From Streptomyces sp. NBC_00273 (lineage in GTDB: Bacteria > Actinomycetota > Actinomycetes > Streptomycetales > Streptomycetaceae), in the NCBI RefSeq assembly GCF_036178145.1, contig NZ_CP108067.1, positions 3,100,001-3,164,000 on the forward strand: a DNA stretch of 64,000 bases. Direction: 5' to 3'. Positions 8,829-17,179 of this stretch are shown piece by piece. The notes beneath the pieces are model-generated. The model did not search any database, had not been told where the DNA came from, and was given only the letters and a program-made list of their open reading frames with translations. The translations under genes and the position numbers were made by a program. The number at the start of each line of letters is the position of its first letter. Positions within the stretch are counted from its first letter, which is position 1.

Positions 8829-10484
8829 TTGGACCTCAAGCCTTCCGCTCACACCGACACCTTCGCCCGCGACCACCTGCCACCCGCGGACACCTGGCCG
8901 GAGCTCCTCTTCGATCTGCCCGAGCTGGCCTATCCGGACCGCCTGAACTGCGGGGCCGAGCTGCTCGACGCCACCATCGCCCGGTTCGGTCCGGCCGGCG
9001 CCGACCGCCCGGCCTTCCGCAGCGCCGCGGGCGAGGTGTGGACGTACGGGGACCTGCGCGAGCGCGTGGACCGCCTGGCCCACGCGCTCACCGTCGACCT
9101 CGGCGTGGTCCCCGGCAACCGGGTGCTCCTGCGCGGGCCCACCGGCCCCTGGCTCGCCGCCTGCTGGCTCGCGGTGATGAAGGCGGGCGCGGTGGCCGTC
9201 ACCGTACTGCCCCAGCAGCGCGCCCAGGAGCTGGCCACCGTGTGCGCGATGGCCCGGGTGGGGCACGCCCTGTGCCACGCGGACGTGCTGGACGACCTGG
9301 TCAAGGCCGAGGTGCCGGGGCTGCGGATCACCGTGTACGGAGGCGCGGACCCGGGGGACCTGCTCCGGCTGGCCGAGGGGCATCCCGATCCTTTCCCGGC
9401 CGCCCCGACCTCCGCGGACGACGTCGCCCTGATCGCCTTCACCTCCGGGACCACCGGGCGGCCCAAGGGCTGCATGCACTTCCACCGCGACCTGCTCGCC
9501 GTCGCCGACACCTTCTCCCGCAGCGTGCTGCGGCCCCGCCCGGACGACGTCTTCGCGGGCAGCCCGCCGCTCGGCTTCACCTTCGGCCTCGGCGGACTGG
9601 TCGTCTTCCCGCTGCGCGCCGGTGCCTCGGCGCTGCTGCTGGAGGAGGCGGTGCCGCGCCGGCTGCTGCCCGCCCTCGCGGAGCACCGGGTGACGGTGCT
9701 GTTCACCGCGCCCACCGCCTACCGGACGATGCTGGACGCGCTGGGCCCGTACGACGTGGGCATGTACGACCTGTCGGCGCTGCGCCGCTGCGTCTCGGCC
9801 GGGGAGAACCTGCCCGCCGCCACCTGGCAGGCCTGGTACGAGCGCACCGGCCTGCGCATCATCAACGGCATCGGGGCGACCGAGCTGCTGCACATCTTCA
9901 TCTCCGCCGCCGACGAGGACATCCGGCCCGGTACGACGGGCCGGGTGGTCCCGGGCTGGGAGGCCCGGGTGGTGGACCGGGCCGGCCGCCCGGTCCCCGA
10001 CAACGAGCCGGGACTGCTGGCCGTGCGCGGCCCGGTGGGCTGCCGCTACCTGGCCGATCCCCGGCAGGGGGAGTACGTACAGGGCGGGTGGAACCTGACC
10101 GGCGACACCTACGTCCGCGATGCGGAGGGCTACTTCCGCTACGTCGCCCGGGCGGACGACATGATCGTCTCGGCGGGCTACAACATCGCGGGCCCCGAGG
10201 TGGAGGAAGCCCTGCTGCGCCACCCGGACGTGGTGGAGGCGGCGGTGGTGGGCCTCCCGGACGAGCGGCGCGGGCAGATCGTGGTGGCGTACACCGTGGC
10301 GCGCGACGGCGCGGTGCTGACGGAAGAGGTCCTGCGCACCTTCATGCGGGCGGAACTGGCCCCGCACAAGTGTCCGCGTTCCTTCGTCTTCCTCCCCGCC
10401 CTCCCCCGTACCGCCACGGGCAAACTGCAGCGCTTCCGGCTGCGCGATCCCGGCGCCCGGCCCGATCGGCCCGACAGGACCTAG
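8829..10484 (+). CDS. AMP-dependent acyl-CoA synthetase, benzoate/2-aminobenzoate-CoA ligase type
   Basis: A 551-residue ANL-superfamily ligase. The adenylation core shows IAFTSGTTGRPKGCMHFHRD (P-loop A3), NGIGATELLHIF (A5), GDTYVRDAEGYFRYVARADDMIVSAGYNIAGPEVEEAL (A7-A8 hinge) and the C-terminal PRTATGKLQRFRLR with the catalytic Lys. The opening KPSAHTDTFARDHLPPADTWPELLFDLPELAYPDRLNC is typical of benzoate- and 2-aminobenzoate-CoA ligases. The TTG at 8829 fits that family N-terminus and has AAGGGGGG nine bases upstream; a GTG at 8760 with GGAAGGA is the alternative. It activates an aromatic acid with ATP and CoA. The bifunctional monooxygenase/reductase in this cluster favours anthranilate. 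Confidence 0.88.
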   Translation: MDLKPSAHTDTFARDHLPPADTWPELLFDLPELAYPDRLNCGAELLDATIARFGPAGADRPAFRSAAGEVWTYGDLRERVDRLAHALTVDLGVVPGNRVLLRGPTGPWLAACWLAVMKAGAVAVTVLPQQRAQELATVCAMARVGHALCHADVLDDLVKAEVPGLRITVYGGADPGDLLRLAEGHPDPFPAAPTSADDVALIAFTSGTTGRPKGCMHFHRDLLAVADTFSRSVLRPRPDDVFAGSPPLGFTFGLGGLVVFPLRAGASALLLEEAVPRRLLPALAEHRVTVLFTAPTAYRTMLDALGPYDVGMYDLSALRRCVSAGENLPAATWQAWYERTGLRIINGIGATELLHIFISAADEDIRPGTTGRVVPGWEARVVDRAGRPVPDNEPGLLAVRGPVGCRYLADPRQGEYVQGGWNLTGDTYVRDAEGYFRYVARADDMIVSAGYNIAGPEVEEALLRHPDVVEAAVVGLPDERRGQIVVAYTVARDGAVLTEEVLRTFMRAELAPHKCPRSFVFLPALPRTATGKLQRFRLRDPGARPDRPDRT

Positions 10485-10493
10485 AGTGAACCC

Positions 10494-11294
10494 GTGGTCG
10501 AGCAGCACACTCCGCGATCCCTGATCGTCACGTTCTACGGAGCCTACGGGCGGGCCTTCGAGGGCCCGGTCCCGGTGGCCGCGTTGATCCGCCTGCTGGG
10601 CGCGGCCGGCGTGGACGCCCCGTCGGTCCGCTCGTCGGTGTCCCGGCTGAAGCGGCGCGGCTTCCTGCTCCCCGAGCGCGCGGCGGACGGCTCGGCGGCG
10701 TACGGGCTCTCCGAGGAGGCCCGGCAGCTGCTGGACGACGGCGACCGCCGGATCTACGGCAGCCAGCAGCTGACGGACGAGTGGCTGGTGGCGGTGTTCT
10801 CGGTCCCGGAGCAGGAGCGGAGCAAGCGGCACCTGCTGCGCTCGCGGCTGGCCCGGCTCGGCTTCGGCGCGGTGGCGCCGGGCGTGTGGATCGCCCCGGC
10901 CCGGCTGTCCGAGGAAACCGCGCACACCCTGGAGCGGCTGCACCTGACCCCGTACGTGGAGCTCTTCCGCGGCGCCCACCTCGGTTTCGCCCCGACCGCC
11001 GAGGCGGTGGCCCGCTGGTGGGACCTGACGGCCCTGGCCAAGCAGCACGAGCAATTCCTCGACCTGCACGAACCCGTCCTGCGGGCGCTCCGGTCGGGCC
11101 CGGAGCCGACCCCGGAAGGGGCCTACCGGGACTACCTCCGCGCGCTGGACACCTGGCGCCGGCTGCCGTACGCCGACCCGGGCCTGCCGCGGGAACTGCT
11201 CCCGGCGGACTGGCCGGGCGACCGGGCGGCGGCCGTCTTCGCCGAGCTGCACGAGCGGCTGCGCGACATCGGGGCCGGGTTCGCGCAACCGTAG
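10494..11294 (+). CDS. PaaX-family transcriptional regulator
   Basis: A 266-residue protein with the PaaX architecture: N-terminal winged HTH (RSLIVTFYGAYGRAF...SVRSSVSRLKRRGFLLPER), a central PaaX domain (DEWLVAVFSVPEQERSKRHLLRSRLARLGFGAVAPGVWIAP) and a C-terminal domain with RDYLRALDTWRRLPYADPGLPRELLPADWPG. PaaX proteins repress phenylacetate and related acyl-CoA pathways and are released by the CoA thioester product of the pathway ligase. The GTG start lies nine bases after the ligase stop, so ligase and regulator are one unit, consistent with the ligase product acting as inducer. The recurring 13-bp motif is the likely operator. Confidence 0.9.
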   Translation: MVEQHTPRSLIVTFYGAYGRAFEGPVPVAALIRLLGAAGVDAPSVRSSVSRLKRRGFLLPERAADGSAAYGLSEEARQLLDDGDRRIYGSQQLTDEWLVAVFSVPEQERSKRHLLRSRLARLGFGAVAPGVWIAPARLSEETAHTLERLHLTPYVELFRGAHLGFAPTAEAVARWWDLTALAKQHEQFLDLHEPVLRALRSGPEPTPEGAYRDYLRALDTWRRLPYADPGLPRELLPADWPGDRAAAVFAELHERLRDIGAGFAQP

Positions 11295-11321
11295 GCGCCG
11301 GAGACCGCGTCACGAGGTGGT

Positions 11322-11729
11322 GTGACGCATCCCGATCTTCCTCCCGCGAGGCCGCCCGGACGGCGGGCCACGGCTCTCCTACCGGTGACGGCGGCGCTGG
11401 TCGGAGCCGTGGCCGGGTGGGCCGCCGTCGCACTCGCCTCCCACGCCCGTGCGTACTGCGACGCGGGCTGGGAAGCGGGCGGTCGGTTCGAGATGACCTT
11501 CCTGCTGGTGCTGATGGTGCCGGGGTGCGCCGTGCTCGCGCTGCTGATCGCCTTCCTCTCGCGACGGCTGCCCCGGTGGTCGCGGCCCGTGCCGGTCCTG
11601 CTCGTGCTCGCAACGGTGGTGCTCGTCTTCTTCGCCTCGACGGGGACGCTGGACGGCTACCCCGGGAACCCGGAGCGGTGCGGGCCGGACAACGTGCCGC
11701 CGTGGTGGCCGGGGTGGCTGCCCGCGTGA
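11322..11729 (+). CDS. Small membrane protein, function unknown
   Basis: A 135-residue protein with three predicted transmembrane helices (LLPVTAALVGAVAGWAAVALA, FLLVLMVPGCAVLALLIAFL, PVLLVLATVVLVFFAST) separated by short loops, and a Cys/Trp-containing tail (ERCGPDNVPPWWPGW). A cysteine pair (ARAYCDAGWE and ERCG) could be extracytoplasmic. The GTG at 11322 follows GAGGTGG. No domain was recognised, and its position inside the aromatic cluster looks incidental. Confidence 0.7.
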   Translation: MTHPDLPPARPPGRRATALLPVTAALVGAVAGWAAVALASHARAYCDAGWEAGGRFEMTFLLVLMVPGCAVLALLIAFLSRRLPRWSRPVPVLLVLATVVLVFFASTGTLDGYPGNPERCGPDNVPPWWPGWLPA

Positions 11730-11773
11730 GAAATCCGGGTGCGGGCGGGCCGCACGCCGCGCCACGATGGGTC

Positions 11774-12613
11774 ATGCCCTGGACATTCAGCACGGACCTG
11801 ACGGCCTATCTGGTCGCGGCGGGCCCGGCCGCGGCCGCACGGCCCGTCGCCAACACCCTTCTCCTGACCGTGGCCGATGCGCTGCAGCGGCGCGGGCCCC
11901 GAGCCTACGGCGACGGCACCCCCTTCTTCGGCTGGTGGACGGGGGCCGACGGCGCCGTCGCCGGCGGCCTGCTGTGCACCCCGCCGTTCCCGGCCGTGCT
12001 CGGCGTGCTGCCCGGGGAGGCGGTCCGGGCGCTCGGGGCCGCGCTCGCCGACGAGCCACTGCTCGCCGGGGCGCCCGGGTTCAACGCCCGCCGCCCGGAC
12101 GCGCAGGCGTTGGCCGAGGCCTGGGGACGGCCCAGCCGGATCGCCGAGGAGGTGCGCCTGTACCGGCTGGCCGGCCTGGTCGACCCGGATCCCGCTCCGG
12201 CCGGGCGGGCCCGGCCCGCCACCGGGGCGGACCTCCCGCTGCTGTTGGAGTGGATCACGGCCTTCAAGGCGGAGGCCGGCGTTCCGGGCAGCGCCTCCGA
12301 GGCCGTGCTGCGCGACCGGATCTCCTACGGCGGGCTCCGGCTGTGGGAACACGCCGGGACTCCCGTCTCGCTGGCCGGCTTCTCCCGTCCGATCGGCTCG
12401 GCCTCGCGCGTCGGCCCGGTCTACACCCCGCCCGAGCACCGCGGCCGCGGCTACGCCGCCGGGATCACGCACGCCGTGAGCGAAGCGGCGTACGCGGCCG
12501 GCGCCACGGAGGTCCTCCTCTTCGCGGACCTGGCCAACCCCACCAGCAACGGCGTCTACCTGCGCCTGGGTTACGCCCCGGTCGAGGACCGCGCCGAGAT
12601 CGTCGCGGCGTGA
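11774..12613 (+). CDS. GNAT-family N-acetyltransferase
   Basis: A 279-residue protein with a C-terminal GNAT fold: VGPVYTPPEHRGRGYAAGITHAVSEAAYAAGATEVLLFADLANPTSNGVYLRLGY contains the acetyl-CoA pyrophosphate loop R/QxxGxG/A (RGRGYA) and the closing NxxYxxLGY strand. The N-terminal half (about 1-140) is a degenerate GNAT-like module seen in many actinobacterial two-lobed acetyltransferases. It transfers an acetyl group to an amine; the substrate is unknown. The ATG at 11774 is the first plausible start after the preceding gene. Confidence 0.85.
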   Translation: MPWTFSTDLTAYLVAAGPAAAARPVANTLLLTVADALQRRGPRAYGDGTPFFGWWTGADGAVAGGLLCTPPFPAVLGVLPGEAVRALGAALADEPLLAGAPGFNARRPDAQALAEAWGRPSRIAEEVRLYRLAGLVDPDPAPAGRARPATGADLPLLLEWITAFKAEAGVPGSASEAVLRDRISYGGLRLWEHAGTPVSLAGFSRPIGSASRVGPVYTPPEHRGRGYAAGITHAVSEAAYAAGATEVLLFADLANPTSNGVYLRLGYAPVEDRAEIVAA

Positions 12614-12658
12614 CGGGCCGGACCGCGGCGGGGTCCGTACCGGCATGCGGGCCGGGCC

Positions 12659-12689
12659 TTGACCTCAAGCGCCCTTGAGGTCCGAGAAT
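12659..12689 (+). promoter_or_regulatory. SoxR-type operator within a 19-bp-spacer promoter
   Basis: Positions 12661-12682 form a perfect inverted repeat: GACCTCAAG, centre CGCC, CTTGAGGTC. The CCTCAAG/CTTGAGG arms equal those of the known E. coli soxS SoxR box. TTGACC (12659-12664) and GAGAAT (12684-12689) bracket it with a 19-bp spacer, the long spacing characteristic of MerR/SoxR-activated promoters. The predicted start of transcription falls at about 12696-12697, on the A of an ATG. Confidence 0.7.
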
Positions 12690-12696
12690 GATCCAC

Positions 12697-13113
12697 ATGA
12701 CGACCGAAAGCACGGACCGGACCGCTGACATCGAGGCCATTCACCAGGTGGTGGCCGCCGTCGAGGCCTCCCAGCAGGCCAAGGACCCCGACGCCTTCCT
12801 CTCCCTCTTCCACCCCGACGCCCTGTGGACCACCGGCGGCGGCAAGGTCCTCATCGGCCTCGACGCCATATCCGAGTTCACCCGGGCGGTCCTGCCCGGC
12901 GCGAGCTGGGACGGCCGGGTCAGCTACACCGTCACCCACCTCCAGTTCCTCCGCCCGGACGTGGCCGCGGTCAAGGTCCGCCAGCTCTACCACTCGGCCG
13001 ACGGCCCCGGGGACGAGGGCGTCCCGACGTACGTGATGACCAAGGACGACGACGGCCACTGGCTCCTGACCGTCTGCCAGAACACCCAGGTACCCAAGGC
13101 GCAGGCCGCCTGA
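12697..13113 (+). CDS. NTF2-like / SgcJ-EcaC family protein, probable SoxR target
   Basis: A 138-residue protein with the cone-shaped NTF2/SnoaL-like fold sequence pattern: DIEAIHQVVAAVEASQQAKDPDAFLSLFHPDALWTTGGGKVLIGLDAISEFTRAVLP, then alternating strands ending HWLLTVCQNTQV. Such proteins (DUF4440/SgcJ) bind or isomerise small hydrophobic molecules; the substrate is unknown. An ATG at 12688 would add three residues but overlaps the predicted -10, so the ATG at 12697, coincident with the predicted transcription start, is chosen; translation would be leaderless. Control by a SoxR-type sensor suggests a response to redox-cycling compounds. Confidence 0.82.
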   Translation: MTTESTDRTADIEAIHQVVAAVEASQQAKDPDAFLSLFHPDALWTTGGGKVLIGLDAISEFTRAVLPGASWDGRVSYTVTHLQFLRPDVAAVKVRQLYHSADGPGDEGVPTYVMTKDDDGHWLLTVCQNTQVPKAQAA

Positions 13114-13261
13114 CCGGACGCCGGCTCCCCTGTGGGCCCGCCCCCGTATTCGGGTGAACCCTCGGCCCGGCCGGCGGGCGGGGACGCCGTACCGGCGTGG
13201 CGTGGTCCCCGTCGCGGAACGCAAGGCGGGACAGACCCCCACAGAGAGGCACGCGTCCCTC

Positions 13262-14018
13262 ATGCGCCGTCGGTTCCTGCTCGCCGCCACCGCCGCGGCG
13301 ACCGCCTTCACCGCCACCCTGTCGCTCGCCCTGACCGCACCCGCCGCCTCCGCCGGAACGGGCGGGGGCGGCGACGAGCACGAGCCCTGGGTGGTGCGCT
13401 CCGCCGCACAGCGCACGGACGCCAAGGCGTTCCGCTCCCTGTGCGGCGAGCAGACGGGACGGTGACTGGGGCGGGCACGACCCGAAGAACCCGGAGAACA
13501 CCATCTCCGTGTCCGCCATCGGGGCCTGCACCGAAGGACCGGTCACCCTCTCCGGCGTCATCACGATCGGCTTCCGCCAGTACGCGTACCAGCCGCTCGC
13601 CGAGCGCCCGGGCTGGTACGAGCTACAGGAGATCGACTCCCTCGCACTGCCGCCCAGCGGGATCGGTGTCGACACGGTCAACGGCCAGATCCTGGGCGAC
13701 GCCCAGAACAACAACGCCGCCGTCGCGCTGCAGAACGCGGACACCCTGGCCGGTTACCGCGCCTCCCTCGTGACCAACCGCCGCTCCCCCACCCTGTCGC
13801 ACGACCCCGTGGGCGCGGGCACGGTCCGGGTCAGCGAGTACGGTCCGTACGACCCCGGCACGCAGGTCACCGTCACCGCCGTCCCCAACCCCGGCTTCCA
13901 GTTCGACGCCTGGGCCGTCGACGGCATCGAGCTGGAGGGGAACAACCCGAACTACCAGCTCACCATGAACGCGAACCGGACCATCAACGCCCTGTTCGTC
14001 CCGATCCCGCAGCCGTAG
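13262..14018 (+). pseudogene. Secreted protein with Bacterial_repeat-like domain, interrupted by a frameshift
   Basis: The first frame (13262-13465) encodes a Tat-like signal peptide (MRRRFLLAATAAATAFTATLS, cleavage near ASA) and stops after CGEQTGR. Shifting by one base near 13455 restores an open frame that runs DGDWGGHDPKNPENTISVSA to 14018. The second half includes a beta-rich domain (GTVRVSEYGPYDPGTQVTVTAVPNPGFQFDAWAVDG...MNANRTINALF) like bacterial repeat modules of surface proteins. The full product would be about 250 residues. The break could be a real +1-base mutation, a sequencing error or programmed shifting; no RBS stands before the downstream GTG at 13509, so an independent second gene is unlikely. 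Confidence 0.7.
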
Positions 14019-14047
14019 GCACCCGCCACGCACCACTCGGCTCCCGT

Positions 14048-14074
14048 ACGGGCCGCGGCCTAGCCGCGGCCCGT
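14048..14074. terminator. Terminator hairpin overlapping the stop codon of the monooxygenase/reductase gene
   Basis: Arms 14048-14059 and 14063-14074 pair over 12 bp with a 3-base loop. The TAG of the minus-strand gene sits at the tip of the hairpin, and the plus-strand neighbour ends 30 bp away, so it can serve both. Confidence 0.65.
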
Positions 14075-16309
14075 CGGCGGTGTACGGCTGCCCGCGCGGT
14101 AGGGGGCCGGCCAGGGCGCGCCGGGGCCTTCGTAGGACTGCTCGGCGGCCGCGTGCAGGGTCCAGTGGGGGTCGTAGAGGTGGGGGCGGCCCAGCGCGCA
14201 GAGGTCGGCGCGGCCGGCCAGCAGCAGGGAGTTCACGTCGTCCCAGGAGGAGATGGCTCCGACGGCGATGACGGGGACGCCGAGCGCGCCCCGGATCCGG
14301 TCGGCGTACGGGGTCTGGTACGAGCGCCCGTACTCGGGGGCCTCGTCCGCGACGACCTGGCCCGTCGACACGTCGATGGCGTCCGCACCGCGGGCGGCGA
14401 AGGCGGCCGCGATCCGTACCGCTTCCTCGGGGGAGGTGCCCCCGGGTGCCCAGTCGGTGGCCGAGAGCCGGACCGTCATCGGGCGGTCCCCGGGCCACAC
14501 TTCCCGCACCGCGTCGAAGACCTCCAGCGGGAAGCGCAGCCGGTTCTCCAGGCAGCCGCCGTACTCGTCGTCACGGTGGTTGGTCAGGGGGGACAGGAAG
14601 CCGGAGAGCAGGTAGCCGTGGGCGCAGTGCAGTTCCAGCAGGTCGAATCCCGCGTCGGCGGCGCGGACGGCGGCGGCCGCGAAATCGGAGCGCAGCGCCT
14701 CCAGGTCCGCGCGTGCGAGGGCGCGGGGCAGCGCCGAGACGCCCGGCTGGTAGGGCAGCGCGGAGGCGGCCACCAGCGGCCAGTTGCCCTCGGGCAGGGG
14801 GTCGTCCATGCCCTCCCACATCACCCGGGTCGAGCCCTTGCGGCCGGCGTGCCCGAGCTGGACGCCGAGGGCGGTACCGGGTGACGAGGTGTGGACGAAG
14901 TCGGCGATCCGCTTCCAGGCGGCGGTCTGTTCCCGGGTGTAGAGGCCGGTGCAGCCGGGGGTGATGCGGCCCTCGGCGGACACGCAGACCATCTCCGTCA
15001 TCACCAGTCCGGCCCCGCCGAGGGCGCGCCCGCCCAGGTGTACGAGGTGGAAGTCGCCCGGCACCCCGTCTTCGGCCGAGTACATGTCCATCGGTGAGAC
15101 GACGACCCGGTTGCGCAGGGTCAGCCCCCGCAGGGCGAAGGGCGTGAACATCGCGGGAGTGCCGTCCGGGCAGCCGAAGTCCCGTTCCACCGCCCGCGTG
15201 AACCGTGCGTCGCGCATCCGCAGGTTGTCGTGCGTGACCCGGCGGCTGCGGGTGAGGAGGTTGAAGGCGAACTGCCGGGCGGGCTGGTCGACGTATCCGG
15301 CGATCTCCTCGAACCACTGCCGGCTCGCGGCCGCCGCCCGCTGGGTGCTGGCGACCGCCGGTCGGCGGGCCGCCTCGTAGGCGGCGAGGGCGGCCGGGAC
15401 GTCGTCCGGCGCGGTGCCCACGGCCTCGGCGAGCGCGAGCGCGTCCTCCACCGCCAGCTTGGTCCCCGACCCGATGGAGAAGTGGGCGGTGTGCGCCGCG
15501 TCGCCGAGCAGCACCGTATTGCCGTGCGACCAGCGCGCGTTGACGACGGTACGGAACTGCGTCCACGCGGAGCGGTTACCGTGCAACGGGCGGCCGCGCA
15601 GGGCCTCGCTGAAGATCTTGGCGCACCGGGCCGCCGACTCGTCCTCGTCGCACAGGTCGAAGCCGGCCGCCCGCCACACCTCGTCGCGCATCTCCACGAT
15701 CACCGTGGAGGCATCGGCCGAGTAGGGGTAGGCGTGCAGCTGCATGACCCCGTGCTCGGTCTCCGCGATCTCGAAGCGGAAGGCGTCGAAGGCGAAGTCG
15801 GCGGCGAGCCAGATGTAGCGGCAGCGTCCGCCGGTCAACGTCGGCCCGTAGTGCACGGCGCCGGCCTCCCGGATCGCGCTGTGCACGCCGTCGGCCGCGA
15901 CCACCAGGTCGTACGAGGCGGCGAGCTCGGCCGCCGCCGGGGCCTCGGAGCGGAAGCGCAGGCGTACGCCGAGGCCCGCGCAGCGCTCGTGCAGGATCTC
16001 CAGCAGCCGACGCCGCCCGATGGCCGCGAAGCCGTGGCCGCCGGAGGTCAGCAGTCGGCCGCGGTGCACGATGTCCACGTCGTCCCAGCGCACGAACTCC
16101 GCGCTCAGGGCCGTGTGGACGACGGTGTCGGCCCGCTCGATGCCGCCGAGGGTCTCGTCGGAGAGCACTACGCCGAAGCCGAAGGTGTCGTCCGGGGCGT
16201 TGCGCTCCCAGACCTCCACCGTGTGGCCCTGGCGGGCCAGCAGCGCGGCGGCGTACAGCCCTCCCGGTCCCCCGCCGACGACGGCGACCCGCATGGCACC
16301 AGGAGTCAT
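14060..16309 (-). CDS. Bifunctional 2-aminobenzoyl-CoA (or salicylyl-CoA) monooxygenase / OYE-type reductase
   Basis: A 749-residue fusion. Residues 1 to about 380 form a class A flavin monooxygenase: VAVVGGGPGGLYAAALLARQGHTVEVWER (FAD), DLVVAADGVHSAIR (DG motif) and NTVLLGDAAHTAHFSIGSGTKLAVEDA (GD motif). Residues about 395-749 are an old yellow enzyme TIM barrel: MFTPFALRGLTLRNRVVVSPMDMYS, ELHCAHGYLLSGFLSPLTNHRDDEYGG, and a C-terminal phosphate-binding region ending ADLCALGRPHLYDPHW. This domain order is that of 2-aminobenzoyl-CoA monooxygenase/reductase, which hydroxylates and dearomatises the ring. It starts five bases after the enoyl-CoA hydratase stop, so the two are coupled. Confidence 0.88.
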   Translation of the reverse strand: MTPGAMRVAVVGGGPGGLYAAALLARQGHTVEVWERNAPDDTFGFGVVLSDETLGGIERADTVVHTALSAEFVRWDDVDIVHRGRLLTSGGHGFAAIGRRRLLEILHERCAGLGVRLRFRSEAPAAAELAASYDLVVAADGVHSAIREAGAVHYGPTLTGGRCRYIWLAADFAFDAFRFEIAETEHGVMQLHAYPYSADASTVIVEMRDEVWRAAGFDLCDEDESAARCAKIFSEALRGRPLHGNRSAWTQFRTVVNARWSHGNTVLLGDAAHTAHFSIGSGTKLAVEDALALAEAVGTAPDDVPAALAAYEAARRPAVASTQRAAAASRQWFEEIAGYVDQPARQFAFNLLTRSRRVTHDNLRMRDARFTRAVERDFGCPDGTPAMFTPFALRGLTLRNRVVVSPMDMYSAEDGVPGDFHLVHLGGRALGGAGLVMTEMVCVSAEGRITPGCTGLYTREQTAAWKRIADFVHTSSPGTALGVQLGHAGRKGSTRVMWEGMDDPLPEGNWPLVAASALPYQPGVSALPRALARADLEALRSDFAAAAVRAADAGFDLLELHCAHGYLLSGFLSPLTNHRDDEYGGCLENRLRFPLEVFDAVREVWPGDRPMTVRLSATDWAPGGTSPEEAVRIAAAFAARGADAIDVSTGQVVADEAPEYGRSYQTPYADRIRGALGVPVIAVGAISSWDDVNSLLLAGRADLCALGRPHLYDPHWTLHAAAEQSYEGPGAPWPAPYRAGSRTPPTGRG

Positions 16310-16314
16310 GTGGC

Positions 16315-17142
16315 CTACCTGCCCTTCCACTCCGGCGGCCGCTTCCCGGTGAAGGCCGCGTGGAACTCCGCGTAGTCCTGGCCGTGCATCAGCAGGGCCT
16401 GCGTGTTGGCGTCCAGCTCCACGGACGCGGCCAGCGGCATGTCGAGCTCGGCGGTGAGCAGCGCCTTGGTCTGCGCGTGGGCGAGGGCGGGGCCCGCGGC
16501 CAGGCGCGCGGCGAGTTCGGCGGCCCGTACGTGGGCCTTGCCCTCCTCGGTGAGCTCGCTGAGCAGGCCGATCCGCTCGGCCTCGGCCGCGTGGACGGGC
16601 TCTCCGAGCATCAGCAGGCGGGTGGCGTGGCCGAGTCCGACGACCCGGGGCAGCAGGTACGCCGCGCCCATGTCGCCGCCGGAGAGACCGACGCGGGTGA
16701 AGAGGAAGGCGAAGCGGGCGGTGGGGTCGGCGATCCGGAAGTCGGCGGCGAGCGCCAGGACGGCGCCGGCGCCGGCGGCGACCCCGTGTACGGCGGCGAT
16801 CACCGGGAAGGGGCATTCGCGCAGGGCGCGCACCACCTGGCCGGTCATCCGGTTGAAGTCGAGGAGCTGGGCGGTGTCCATCGCGAGGGTGGCACCGATG
16901 ATCTCGTCGACGTCCCCGCCGGAGCAGAAGCCGCGCCCCTCGCCGCCGAGCACGAGGGCGCGTACGGAGCGCTCACGGGACAGTTCGCCGAGCAGATCGC
17001 GCAGGTCGGCGTAGGCGCCGAAGGTGAGCGCGTTCAGCTTCTCGGGGCGGTCGAAGGTGACGGTGGCGACGCCGTCCTGCCGGGTGACCCGGAGGTGGTG
17101 CCACCGTTCGGTCGCTGGTGTGGAACCGGTGAAGGGGCTCAC
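16315..17142 (-). CDS. Enoyl-CoA hydratase/isomerase family protein
   Basis: A 275-residue crotonase: VTFDRPEKLNALTFGAYADL, LGGEGRGFCSGGDVDEII (oxyanion hole), FPVIAAVHGVAAGAGAVLALAADFRIADPTARFAFLFTRVGLSGGDMGAAYLLPRVVG (active-site region) and a C-terminal helical part. The Glu positions of classical hydratases are partly replaced (GGDMGAAYLL), as in hydratases of aromatic ring-opening pathways. It probably hydrates or opens a ring-derived CoA intermediate made by the downstream monooxygenase/reductase. A copy of the shared operator motif lies 25-37 bp upstream of the ATG. Confidence 0.88.
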   Translation of the reverse strand: MSPFTGSTPATERWHHLRVTRQDGVATVTFDRPEKLNALTFGAYADLRDLLGELSRERSVRALVLGGEGRGFCSGGDVDEIIGATLAMDTAQLLDFNRMTGQVVRALRECPFPVIAAVHGVAAGAGAVLALAADFRIADPTARFAFLFTRVGLSGGDMGAAYLLPRVVGLGHATRLLMLGEPVHAAEAERIGLLSELTEEGKAHVRAAELAARLAAGPALAHAQTKALLTAELDMPLAASVELDANTQALLMHGQDYAEFHAAFTGKRPPEWKGR

Positions 17143-17151
17143 ACCACCGAC

Positions 17152-17179
17152 GGTATCACCCGATCGTGACTGCCGTCAC
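17152..17179 (-). promoter_or_regulatory. Promoter with shared operator-like motif (site 2)
   Basis: On the minus strand GTGACGGCAGTCA (17179-17167), here a full GTGAC-N4-GTCAC palindrome, is followed after 9 bases by GATACC (17157-17152). Sequence and spacing match site 1 at 8.7 kb. Confidence 0.55.

Noticed and set aside
13509..14018. Independent gene starting at GTG 13509
   Set aside because: No RBS, and the preceding short frame joins it with one-base correction, so a frameshifted single gene is a better explanation.
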